60,000 nt of DNA from Adiantum capillus-veneris (taxonomy: Eukaryota; Streptophyta; Polypodiopsida; Polypodiales; Pteridaceae), in assembly GCA_014529385.2 (NCBI GenBank), contig CM043956.1:65956281-66016280 (forward strand), written 5' to 3'. Position 1 is the first letter of the stretch; every line of letters begins with the position of its first letter. This document shows positions 49,135 to 59,140 of the stretch, piece by piece. The translations under genes were made by a program, and so were the position numbers. The notes below the pieces were generated by a model. It was not told where the DNA came from. It made no database searches and saw only the letters and a list, made by a program, of their open reading frames with translations.

Positions 49135-49430
49135 GAAATTGAAATTGAAGCAAGAGACTATGCTCTTATTGGAAACCAATTGTATTGGAGAGGTAAGAAT
49201 CAACATTTGCATCTTTGTGTAAATGAAGACGAGTATATTCCAATTATAGAACAAGCACATGCTGGATTAGCTGGAGGTCACTTTTCTAGTGAGACCACTG
49301 CAAGAGCAATCTTAATGGCAGGCATATTGTGGCCAACACTTTTTGCAGATGCCAAATAATATTTTCAAAAGTATGATTCTTGTCAAACGAGCAAAAATGC
49401 CAACACGTGTAGATAGCATGCCCTTAAGAC
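49135..49430 (+). pseudogene. Gypsy 3 second integrase H2C2-type finger region
   Basis: After a stop at 49129-49131 the text repeats the same plan: IEIEARDYALIGNQLYWRG, LCVNEDEYIPIIEQAHAGLAGGHF, ILWPTLFADAK (stop) and KYDSCQTS. Again the first Cys of C-x2-C is Tyr. The integrase core follows directly. Confidence 0.75.
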
Positions 49431-49439
49431 CAATGATGG

Positions 49440-50364
49440 GAGCTAGAGCTTTTGCAAAATGGGGTATAGACTTTGTTGGGCCAATATAGCCACCTGCTTA
49501 TAGACCCCAAGCTCAGTATATCATTTGAGCTATGGACTATTTCACCAAGTGGACCGAGGCTAAAGCAACTCAAAAGAATGATGCCAGAACCACTACCGCT
49601 TTCTTATATGAGTATGTATTCACGAGATATGGAGTGCCAATGGAAATTGTCAGTGATTGGGGAACTCATTTCCTCAATGAGGTAATCAAGTATTTGCTTA
49701 ATGAGTTTATGGTCATCCATAACAAGTCACCTCCCTATCACCCACAAGCAAACAGACAAGTTGAGCATGCGAATAAGATTCTTAGCTTGATATTAACTAA
49801 ATTGGTTAGTCTAGGAAGGACAGACTGAGAAATGAATCTCCATGCTGCTCTATGGGCCTATAGAGTTTCATTTAAAATAGCTTTAAATGCTACACCCTTT
49901 AACCTTGTTTATGGTCTTGATGCCATACTGCCAATAGAATTCTATTGCCGACACTAAATCTAGCTAATGATCTTGAGTGGACTCGACATGAATTTTCAGA
50001 AAGACTAGAAGATTTAGAAAGTATAGATGAGCAAAGGCTAACTGCTATAGCTCACATCTATGTGCAAAAGCGAAAACAAAAACAGATTTTTGATTGCCAT
50101 CTCATTACAAAAATCTTTAAAAAAGGGGACTTAATTTTTGTCTATTCCCTTAACCAACACATTTCTAAGTTTAAGAAAAAGAAAAACAAACCTTTTATCA
50201 TTGAAGATGTATCTTCAAGTGGAGCAATTAAGTTTTCCACCCTAGATGATGAACCAATGCCTAATTGGATTAGTGGATGTCGTTTAAAGAAAAACAATTT
50301 TTCGGTAACCAATGAATTGCTAGAAAGAATGCATGCAGCCAAGCAAAGGAGGATTAAACGGTAG
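49440..50364 (+). pseudogene. Gypsy 3 integrase core and C-terminal part
   Basis: Core: FAKWGIDFVGPI and AMDYFTKWTEAKATQ carry the first Asp, IVSDWGTHFLNEVI the second, and PPYHPQANRQVEHANKIL the catalytic Glu (all of D,D,E visible, with frame changes around 49490 and 49828). The C-terminal frame 49945-50364 has NLANDLEWTRHEFSERLEDL, KIFKKGDLIFVY and the end HAAKQRRIKR. The protein would insert element DNA into the genome. Confidence 0.85.
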
Positions 50365-50479
50365 TAGGTTATTGATGAAGCCCAAGAGGAAGCTCGGATT
50401 TGGTCAAACGGAAAGCTGCTCTCAAGAATCAACAGATACCGATTCCCATCAACACTCTGGAAATAGAGGACTGACAATG

Positions 50480-51078
50480 GAAATTGCCAAAAGATGCAGT
50501 ATCAACAGATGATAAATGGTTAGACGAAATGGAACTGCGCATCAAAAGTACAGCTCAACAATCATAGCACAAATGAATTGGTTGATATGGGAGCTAGAGT
50601 AAATGCAGTCAGTTATTCCACGTACAAAAAAGCAACAACTTAGTCATTAACAAGAAGAATAGCGACCATCAAAGAATGCAACAAGAACCCAACACCAACA
50701 TTGGGAGTAGTCAACTTGAACGTGATAGTACATGGATGTTCATGTCCTCATCGGTTTGTATGCTTACTAGATGAACACATGAATGAGACAGTGATTCTAG
50801 GAATTCCATGGATGCGTACATACAAGGCAATACAAGATTGGGATACAAATCAGCTCAAGTTATCACCTAAAGGCGGACAACTCATTGTTCCAATTGCACC
50901 AAGCAAGGAGGAATGGAAAGGAAGCAATCAGCAGACCAAACCACAAAGTAATCAATCTTCTCCATCCTATCGACAAGCCAATGCTACTAATAGGAGTCAG
51001 GAAAATTTGGGTACCAAAAGCTGGGTGCCCAAAACATCATCGATAATACCAAAGAAGGTTCCAAGAGTCACAACATAG
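50480..51078 (+). pseudogene. Second retropepsin-like segment downstream of integrase
   Basis: NELVDMGARVNAVSYSTY at 50570-50625 has the D-x-G-A layout of a retroviral-type protease; after one stop the open frame 50701-51078 gives LNVIVHGCSCPHRFVCLLD, VILGIPWMRTYKAIQDWD and LKLSPKGGQL, the usual second half (ILGxPWL...). The order protease-RT-RNase H-integrase-protease is not standard. It may be part of the element, or a remnant of a neighbouring element. Confidence 0.55.
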
Positions 51079-52305
51079 AGACGCATTTCTTCGAGAATGG
51101 AACCTAACACTAAATGGTTTGGAAGAAAAAGGAGCACTTATTTTCTTCGCAAACGGGAAAACCAATCAAGACATGGAGAGTTAAGTCTCAAAAGACTCCA
51201 CCACACGATTCTGTACCAAGCAAACCAAGCTACCAATGGTGATAAAAAGCTCGATAACAACCGTTGTTGATACCAAAACCTCAGGCAATTAGCGTGCTAA
51301 AGCATCCTGATGGTACAATCAAGCAAAGAGCACACAAGCTAAAAAAACTGCTCGTTGGCAGACAGCATCAGCAAGCCTTGATATAAGAACCCCTTGAGTT
51401 AATTACTCAATACCCAACTCTTGCACAACATATTAGTTTGAACTACATTGATCTTCAAAGAACGATAGAGCCAGCCAAGGCTATTCATAAGACATAATTG
51501 TTCAACCCATGCACACAGTCATCCCAGTGTACGCCATCTAGGAGGGGTGGAAGGGCACTAAGTAATTAAGGGCAATGTTTTAAGAGGGATGAAAAAAGTT
51601 TGATGTTAACGTGTGACTTTTTGCAAAATTACCTGATAATGCCCTTATAATTCATCAATCGGGAAAAATTCACTGATAAAATCTTCCCGGGGAGGTCACC
51701 TTGCAAGTACCTCCAAGGGTCTATAGTCTATTTGTGGTCATCACACAAGATAGAGCACAAATGAGGCTAGGATCCTATTTATAGGATTCCTTAACTGCCC
51801 TTTTTAACTTTAAAGTTGTGTTTACATGGAGAGCCATTGCACTTACTAGACACTGCTTTGGAACCCATCGTAATGTTTAGGAACAACAGGTCACTTGGCT
51901 GTGCAAGACTCTATGATAACTTGGGGGACACAAAACAAGGCTTAGGGGTGTAGTTGTCATTCAAGAGTTTTAAGGGGGAGGGATGCCCATGAACCACACG
52001 GCATGGCCGACAACTTTCCACCTGTCCCAGATTAGAACACTTGGATAGTATCAGCACAACCTTCTCCTCGAGCTATACGATCTGCCAAGAGATCATACAA
52101 GTCAGATGAAGAGTCTGCTAAGAGCTCGCCAGAATGGCACAGTAGTGAAAGCTCAAATAACAAAGAATGGAGAGTGCGAATACAAGAAATGGAGAGAAAA
52201 TTCATGGCAGCACACCAAGAGGAACCCATACAAAAGCAAGCCCGGTTTGAACAAGAGAAACAATTACCAACACAGCCGCCAAGCGCAAGGAAAAAACCTG
52301 ATAAA
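51079..52305 (+). other. Region between the second protease and the right arm
   Basis: Up to 51500 a decayed coding-like frame (LKHPDGTIKQRAHKLKKLL, ISLNYIDLQRTI). From 51500 to 52020 non-coding sequence with a TATA-like TATTTATAGG at 51776-51785 and a purine-rich AAGGGGGAGGGA at 51971-51982. This might be a remnant LTR or 3' untranslated region of the pol-bearing element. A short frame from 52106 then leads into the coiled-coil region. Confidence 0.35.
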
Positions 52306-54799
52306 GTGGGTACCCACTGAGCTTAAAGGTGCCAAAACAAAATATCATACCAGGAAACAAGTTGAAGATCCCATGGAGTTATTGGAAAAGATGTACCAAG
52401 AAGCAAAAGATTTGAAGTTGAAGGAAGCCTAAGAAGCAGAGAGAAAAGATAAAGTGGCGGTAGAACAACAAAAGCAAGCAGAGGAAGCCACTGCACAAGG
52501 AGAAGCACAACATGCTCAAGGTGATGTTTCTCCCCACATCTCTTCTCCTGTTTTTGAAAACAATGAGCACCCCATGCCGAGCCCACCACCATCACCAGCA
52601 ATTAGAACCACAAGAACTAAGCCAAAAAAAGAAGCACAGCCTGAACAACAAAAGTCAGCTAAATCTACACAAGAACCTGAACAAAAGACGTAGCTGAATT
52701 AGCAAAAAAATCAGTTGAGTCTACACACGAACAAAAAAAGGAGCAAGACAAAGAGCTAGAAAGGGCATCCAGTCTTGCACTATCAGGGGACAACAAGAAG
52801 TTTGAGCAGCCAAGAGAGTAGAAGGCCGAGGAAACACCCTCTACCTCAACACAGCATGAGAAGACCGAGGTATCCATGAAGCCTTAGGATGATAAGACAA
52901 AAGAATATCAGCCACAGCCACAAGGGCAATAACAACCAACGCAATGAAACAGCCAAAGGATACACAAGAGGTTGCAAAAACATCCAATGAACAAAATGAA
53001 GACTGACAATCAAATCAGAAATTCATCCTGCAAGTTAATGAATATGCTAAGCAAATGTAGGACATGACTGAATGACTTCAATCAGCAGCACTTGGCCGTA
53101 GCACAAGGGCCAAAGAGTTGGAGAAGGTGATTGACACACTCCAAGGGGAGTTAGAATACCGACTAAACATCATCACCGATCTACAAAGGCAAGTGTAGGA
53201 GTTGAAAGATGAAGCTGAACAACATCAACTTGCGAGGAATAAGCAGCAAAAAGAAATGGAGGAACTAGGTGAATTGCTTACAAAATTGTCAGATGCATGC
53301 AAAGCGAAGGATGATCAACTCACAGAAGTTACAAATGAGCTTCTAACTACAACCCTCTAAGTTCAAAAAATTTAGATACAATTAGATGTGGCCAATGCTT
53401 CCCTACAATACTCAGAACAAAGGATAAATGATCAGGCAATATTCTTGCAGTAAATACGAGAGAATCTAGTCGTGCCCTCGATCAAAGGAACAGATGAAGT
53501 CTACAAGGCATTAGAGACGAAAAACAAAGACCTCAAGCTGGAACTGAAGTTGGAGTAGTCTGAACGCAAAGACGTGGCTTTAATGCGGGTCCAAAGAGAA
53601 GACGAGCTGCTGAAGGAAATAGTTGAACTCAAAAGAGTCAATCAGCTATTGAGAGAGGGACGGCCCAAAACACAATATCTGGCGTGCACTTTAGAGAAAC
53701 CTCAGATAGAAATCCCCTCAGTGTCATTCACTGATATGGAGACACAGTCATCAGTAGAGCTAAGTTGCAAGGAGGAGTTTCAAGTACCCATTATTGAAGT
53801 AAACACAATGCCAATGGTCCAGCTCTCAAAGGCTGAGAAAGATGCACTGAAGGAAAAAATTATACAAGAGGTAGATGAGCAGTGGAAGGCAGCAATGGAT
53901 TGGGAGCTGAGAGTACTTTATTCTGTCAATGTCACACAACTCACTCCCAATCAAATAAATGTGCAATGGCACCAACAATCCTTTTCCTATCCTCTGATTA
54001 AAGTGGAGTTGCTACAAGTAAAATAAAGGCTTTACAGTGACATGAAATTCGAGGGCACAGATCAAGACCACCCAAAGTGAAGGTTGAGATTGTTGAAAAA
54101 GAATCCATGGTACTTGATTTTGTTCACAAGAGCACCTGCGGCCCTGCAAAAGGATCCTACCTTCTGTCATGTACCAAGAGTAAGGACCTCGATAGCACAT
54201 GAGGCACTAACAAAGAAGAGGCAAACTTGGCTGAATTACCCCAGATTGCTTGCTCCAGAAAAGGGATCACCGACGAAAGAGTACATGGTGAAAAACCTAA
54301 AGGGTGCCATGTCATTCTTTAAAAGTCTACCATATTTGCCATGTGAAATGTTATACAAAATCTCCTGAATGTTGCTCACCTGCATCGAAGTGTTCCATGA
54401 GCCAGAGCAAGCACGCGCCCCTTGGATGTCATTTCTCGAGGGTAACAAAGGGTTGTGCTATGAAGTCCTCTATGGATTCTACGCTAGATGTATGTTTTTA
54501 CTGTCTCACAATATGCTGGTATGCACGGAAGCGTTCTACACGAGATTCTTCACTTGGTGAACGAAAATATTTGGTCCAGTGATCAGCAACCTGACATCAA
54601 AGTTTGTATATATTCAATAGTGCAGCTGAAAAACAAAAGTCACCATGCAGTTCTTATAGGTGCCAGATAAAGAAAGTAAAATCACATATCAAAAGGCACT
54701 CAATTCGCTTAAAGACCGCCTCACCACAGCCGTCAACCCGAAGACTACTTCAGCCCGTAAAGCTATGTCAAGGGATGACATAGGCGAGGAGGGGGGGAA
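52306..54799 (+). pseudogene. Coiled-coil protein preceding the 3' LTR, right arm
   Basis: Starts ELKGAKTKYHTRKQVEDP; a long helical region rich in Gln, Glu and Lys follows (EQQKQAEEATAQGEAQ; later DTLQGELEYRLNIITDLQRQ and DEVYKALETKNKDLKLELKL), then the open frame 53574-54026 (RVQREDELLKEIVELKRVN to VNVTQLTPNQINVQWH). The C-terminal half 54084-54760 gives HVPRVRTSIAHEALTKKR, YPRLLAPEKGSPTKEYMV and DKESKITYQKALNSLKDRL. About 800 residues if unbroken. Unknown family; position suggests a structural or accessory protein. Many stops, mainly TAG/TAA at Gln codons. Confidence 0.6.
54783..54799 (+). other. Polypurine tract, right arm
   Basis: GGCGAGGAGGGGGGGAA directly before TGTTAGAAG, the start of the 3' LTR. 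It is the counterpart of 43006-43020. Confidence 0.78.
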
Positions 54800-55580
54800 T
54801 GTTAGAAGAAAGCTTACACAGACACCACGGACACCACGGATACCATTTTTTTGGAGCTGTCATTGCCTATCTCTAGTTAGAGCTCCTAGATAATTAGTTT
54901 TGACCACCAAAAAACTTGGTTAAGGTATAAAATATAATTTTAGTAAGTTATTGTTAAGTTTTGATAATGAAATACACAGCGTGAGATAACGGTGCTCACT
55001 TCTCTCCTTCTCATGCCTCATACTCCCTCCCCGGTTTGACATTGCTATCGTGTTTGTTACATTACAACCGCAAGTAAGAGCTCTACGCATTGACGTAAAT
55101 ACATCACAGTATTTTGTAACTTTTGGCGTCGTCGACCTACGACCTAATTTCATCATTTTGGGGCAGCATTGCTAAGCATTTAGATGCATTCTGGGTCAAA
55201 AACGACTAGGTCAAAAATCCACTGCTGTTAATAATTGCGATTTTGGCAGTTGACCTAAAGTGGGGTTTGAGTCCAGAAGCATGTGTGCTTAGGTCTTATA
55301 AACTTTTTCTAGAAGTTTCTTTACGTTTGGATGTCATTTGATGTTGTAACGGATGTGATTTGTTTGACGATGAGCGATTGGCTTTTGGTGATTTCAGTCA
55401 CTTGAGTGTAGCTTGAGTTAGATGCAAGTTGTTAGTTGTTTTCCAAGATACTGACAACCTCTTGTAGCCTCTATGCACTAGGCGAGTCAGCTTCGTCCCA
55501 TGGATTGACAATTTAATCGTGGTTCTCGCTAAAACTGCATAAAATAGGATAGTGAGGTTAAACATGTGTCCCACATCACA
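54800..55580 (+). repeat. LTR of the right arm (3' LTR on the plus strand)
   Basis: 781 bases from TGTTAGAAGAAAGC to TCCCACATCACA. It matches 42072-43005 inverted, over the whole length apart from an indel of about 117 bases and smaller ones. Contains GACGTAAATACATCACAGTA and the shared TGACCTAAAGTGGG(G/T)TTTGAG. Confidence 0.78.
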
Positions 55581-56490
55581 TCCAGGTGGTCTCCCACCCG
55601 GGGAAGACATCGCCTCCAATGGACCCGAGTCTTGAGGCGCTGAGAACAAGCAAAAAAGTCAAGGTGTTATTTGTTATTTGTTTATGTAGAGTCAAGGTGA
55701 TCAAACGTACGTGCCTCTTGATGACAACAAAATCAAGGAGGATTAGATATAAAAATATTTATCCAAACTCTCGTAAAGTCCCTATTTGGCACAATGTACA
55801 TACAACTATTTTCATTTTATTTGTAACTTTTTTAAATAGTTGATCTTTTGCACATTAAATTATCAAGGTAAAGTAAATTCGATTTCAATTCTTTGTTTTT
55901 TTTGTATACTCTTTTAAAAAAAATTGATATTTCATTGTTTTATGCAGGTCAAAAATAAAGGTGCTCATTTGGGCCACCCAGAATAATGAGTACCTTTATG
56001 TTTGAATAGGCATTCAACAGTAATTAGCACGGTAATACAAGTGGCAATGGACACAATAATAGCTGTGGGTATATTACCGCAGCTATTACCACAATTATTT
56101 ATTTCAAACCGCTACTACCATATGAGCCGCGGTTATTTCCACATACGCAATATTTTCTCTTTCTATTTTCCTTTGTTTTTCCACAATAATGCTAGCGGTT
56201 ATAGAATACTTCTCTTATAGTGTCCTCGCACACGTCGCATTCATGAGCCACTAACTCATCACACATGTCGAGCATGTGCTCATCCTCTACGCCAAAGTGC
56301 GAGTGAGATGCCAGAGGAGGAGCTATCAAAGTAGAGCTAGTGGGAGGATCACCATTTGGTGTACCCAATTTATCCAATAGCTCTTGTCTCTGTCATTCAG
56401 CCTTGCACATCAATGCACCACCACCGAACAAAATCCAATGGTGCACCTGCTCAGAGTGGGGCTCTCATCTCCCCAATCACTTTTTTAGGA
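55581..56490. other. Intervening sequence between the arm structure and the copia element
   Basis: AT-rich, no clear gene. A minus-strand frame at 56192-56377 (EDEHMLDMCDELVAHECDVCED) looks protein-like and could be a host or element fragment, but nothing identifies it. The segment at 56000-56110 is rich in CGG/CCG-TTA words resembling 6850-6920. Confidence 0.3.
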
Positions 56491-56885
56491 TGCCAAAGCC
56501 TTTGTTCTCTACGTGCTCCAAGGCAACGCATGAAAAGAAAAAGGATAGAAGAGAGAGACCTTCTCCCAAGCTACACACAGACACACACAGAGAAGAAGAT
56601 ACACACAGTAGAGGGATGAACTTTCTTCTTTTATCTACTTCAAAAAATGAGTGTGTATTTACATAATGAAAAACTGACTACATAAGTAGTACAACCAAAA
56701 GAGAGATGCGGTCCATAATGTGAACCCGCTAAGTAGCTATGCTGGCTAGATAGATATGCCAACTATAGAAACACTGTCGAGGATACGCCATGTCAATCAC
56801 CAACCGTGTTGGTGATGTAAATGTGGCCAACGATCACCAAGGCCTACCAAGAGTGCCAGCTCATGGAGAGCTTGACATCTCAACA
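56491..56885 (-). repeat. 3' LTR of the copia element (far end uncertain)
   Basis: On the minus strand it starts TGTTGAGATGTCAAGC at 56885, directly after the purine tract CAAGGGGGAG (56886-56897). The other end is uncertain: a possible end is TTTGGCA at about 56491, but no second LTR lies in the window to test it. Confidence 0.5.
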
Positions 56886-57060
56886 CTCCCCCTTGAGCTT
56901 GATGCCAACTAAAGGACTCCAAGCATAGTCCAAAAATGACGGAGCTTCTTAGCTCCTAGGGCCTTGGTGAAGATATTTGCTACCTGCTCCTCTGTGTTGA
57001 CGTAAACCAAGTCAATGTCACCCGCCAAAACCTGATCTCGAACAAAATGGTAATGGACCT

Positions 57061-57290
57061 CTATGTGCTTGGTCCACGCATGAAATACTGGTTCCTGGCC
57101 AATTGAATATTGTTAAGGTTGTCACAATAAATGACAACCTCTTTTTCCACCTGCAGCCTCAAATCCATAAGTAGCTTGCGTAACCAAGTGACCTCACATG
57201 TTGCAACTGCAACACCTCTATACTCAGCCTCTGTACTAGACAAGGCAACTATGGGGTGCTTCTTGCTGATCCAAGTGATGGCAGCACTCC
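57061..57290 (-). pseudogene. Copia RNase H end
   Basis: GSAAITWISKKHPIVALSST, EAEYRGVAVATCEVTWLRKLL, VVIYCDNLNNIQLARN: the conserved end of copia RNase H with the EAEY motif and the YCDN Asp. The frame is open for 102 codons from the fusion point with the RT start. Confidence 0.88.
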
Positions 57291-58096
57291 CAAGTTTGAT
57301 TTGCATCAAGCGCAACCATTTCTTCATCCATGGAATTTTCCCTATTCTCATTTCCAATTGCATCCTCAAAACATGTGGGCTCTACATCTTGAACAACCTT
57401 TTCCATGTAAGCATAATGATGAGTAACATACCCATCATAGGTCAACCTGCTCACAAAAAATATGACCCTTTTAGACTTGCATGGTCTTGAATCACTACAA
57501 GGTGTGCTTGCAATTTGTTTTCTAGTACCTGGGGTTCTCACTATTAGAATACCAAGCTCCTCATTAAGACTCTCATCTGAACCATCAAAATATGCATCAA
57601 TGTGTGAGGAACCTGAAGACACACTAGTCATACATGGGGGCTCACCTACCTTCTCTTCTCCTTTGTGAGAGACATGTGGTGCACTTTGCGGTGTAACCTG
57701 GGTGCGTAATCTGCCACTCCATGGCGTGTCAATAGAACCACTAGAAGAGGACTCTCTTGGTCCACTTAAAGTATGTGACTCTTCATTCCCATTAGAAGCA
57801 TCCGCATGATCTTTTACATCATCCCCAATATTGTCCTTTACATCACTGTACCAGCCTACCATCTCATCAAAGACAACATCCATGCTTACACGCAATTCAC
57901 GAGTACAAGGATTGTAACACCTGTAACCGTTTTGCTCATTTGAGTAACCCACAAAAATACATTTTTGAGCCTTGGGATCTAGCTTTGTGCGCAACTCATC
58001 TGGAATGTGCACATACGCAATGCACCCAAACACTTTTAAATGTGAAAAATCTGGTTTCTTGCCACTATACTTTCCCTCAGGAGTGAATCCCTGCAC
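57285..58096 (-). pseudogene. Copia integrase C-terminus, linker and RT start
   Basis: PDFSHLKVFGCIAYVHIPDE and KCIFVGYSNEQNGYRCYNP are the C-terminal end of copia integrase. A Ser-rich linker of about 110 residues follows, then FEDAIGNENRENSMDEEMVALDANQTWE, the first motif of copia RT. At that point it joins the RNase H end, so the RT domain (about 1 kb or more in intact copies) is deleted. Confidence 0.85.
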
Positions 58097-58653
58097 ATTA
58101 GCACAATAGGAGTCCCTTCATAATGTAAACACCTGTATTTACTGTCTCAGTCCAAAAATGATGAGGCATATGCTTTTCAGCCATCAAGTCCCTTGCCACC
58201 TCTGCAATATGTATGTTCTTCGGCTCAGCAACTCCATTTTGTTGTGGAGTGTATCAACATGAGAATTTCCTGCGTATACCATTTTTCTACAAAAAAAAAG
58301 AAAACTCTTTGGAGAAGTATTCTCCCCCTCCATCTGATCTTAGTGTCTTTACTTGTTCAGCTATTTCCTTTTCAACAGAAGATTTGAAGCTTTTGAAATG
58401 ATCAGATACTTCTCTCTTCTACTTCATAAAATAGACCCACACTTTTCTAGTATGGTCATCAACTAGCAAAACATAATACGCCCCATACATCTATATGTAC
58501 CACCTCAAGTGGCCTCTTACATACATTACATTCTTGTGGAAAGGAATTACATGACTGCTTACCAAATTGACATCCCTCACATACTTTATGCATGCCATCA
58601 ACCTTAAACTTTGGCAAACCTGCAACAATCTATTTTGATTGCATAGAGCACAA
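58097..58653 (-). pseudogene. Copia integrase core, strongly decayed
   Basis: Broken frames give CQSLRLMACIKYV, then YYVLLVDDHTRKVWVYFMK and LRSDGGGEYFSKEF, holding two of the acidic active-site residues. Several stops and shifts occur; the adenine-rich tract near 58289-58299 shifts the frame. Confidence 0.7.
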
Positions 58654-59140
58654 TCATTGCTCATTTACATTACCAATGCGTTTATGCCATATATCTACAT
58701 CGACCACAACTCCTGCACCTTGTGTAAACATAGCAGCTACTGCAGGCATATTCACATCTAAAGTAAACATCTTGCCAACACGTCTTCCTTCTGTAATCAA
58801 CTTGCATTCATTCTTGTAGTCTTCCACATAGCAACCATCTGGATTAAAGCGGACTTGAAATCCCTGTTCTATCATTTTCCCAACTGAAACAAGATTCTTT
58901 GTAATATTTGGAACATGAAGCACATCAGCCAAGTACTTCATTTTACCATCTTGCATTTGCAAGGGAACTTTTCCAACATGTGCAATAGGATGAGCTGAAT
59001 CATCACCTGTTTCTACATAACCTGGTCCATCTAGTTGCTTCATCTCTTTGAACCACTCACCATGTGATGTAATGTGGTTAGAAGCACCTGAATCCACATA
59101 CCATACACTGTCGCACTGGAATGTACATCTGCAGTCATAG
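58654..59140 (-). pseudogene. Copia protease and pre-integrase domain
   Basis: WYVDSGASNHITSHGEWF is the copia aspartic protease active site (DSGA). It continues with VGKVPLQMQDGKMKYLADVL, LHVPNITKNLVSVGKMIEQG and ends in the integrase H2C2 start DIWHKRIGNVNEQ. Open for 147 codons from 59097. Confidence 0.9.

Larger units (their letters stand above)
42072..55580. mobile_element. Gypsy-derived structure with 3.2 kb inverted arms
   Basis: 42072-45227 and 52306-55580 are inverted copies: each has an LTR at the outside (TGTGATGTGGGA-type outer end), a polypurine tract, and a coiled-coil reading frame pointing outward. The interior, 45228-52305, is a plus-strand gypsy protease-RT-RNase H-integrase region without full gag. 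Homology stops abruptly at GGTACCCA(T/C)TGAGCTT (inner junctions). A normal element has direct LTRs; here both outer LTRs are 3' LTRs. No matching target-site duplication is visible (ATGAG versus TCCAG). An inversion between two elements, or a strand-switching event during reverse transcription, could produce it. Confidence 0.8.

Noticed and set aside
42072-55580. Giant DNA transposon with 3 kb terminal inverted repeats
   Set aside because: The arms contain LTRs and polypurine tracts next to TGTTAG starts, so they are retroelement 3' ends; no transposase is inside.
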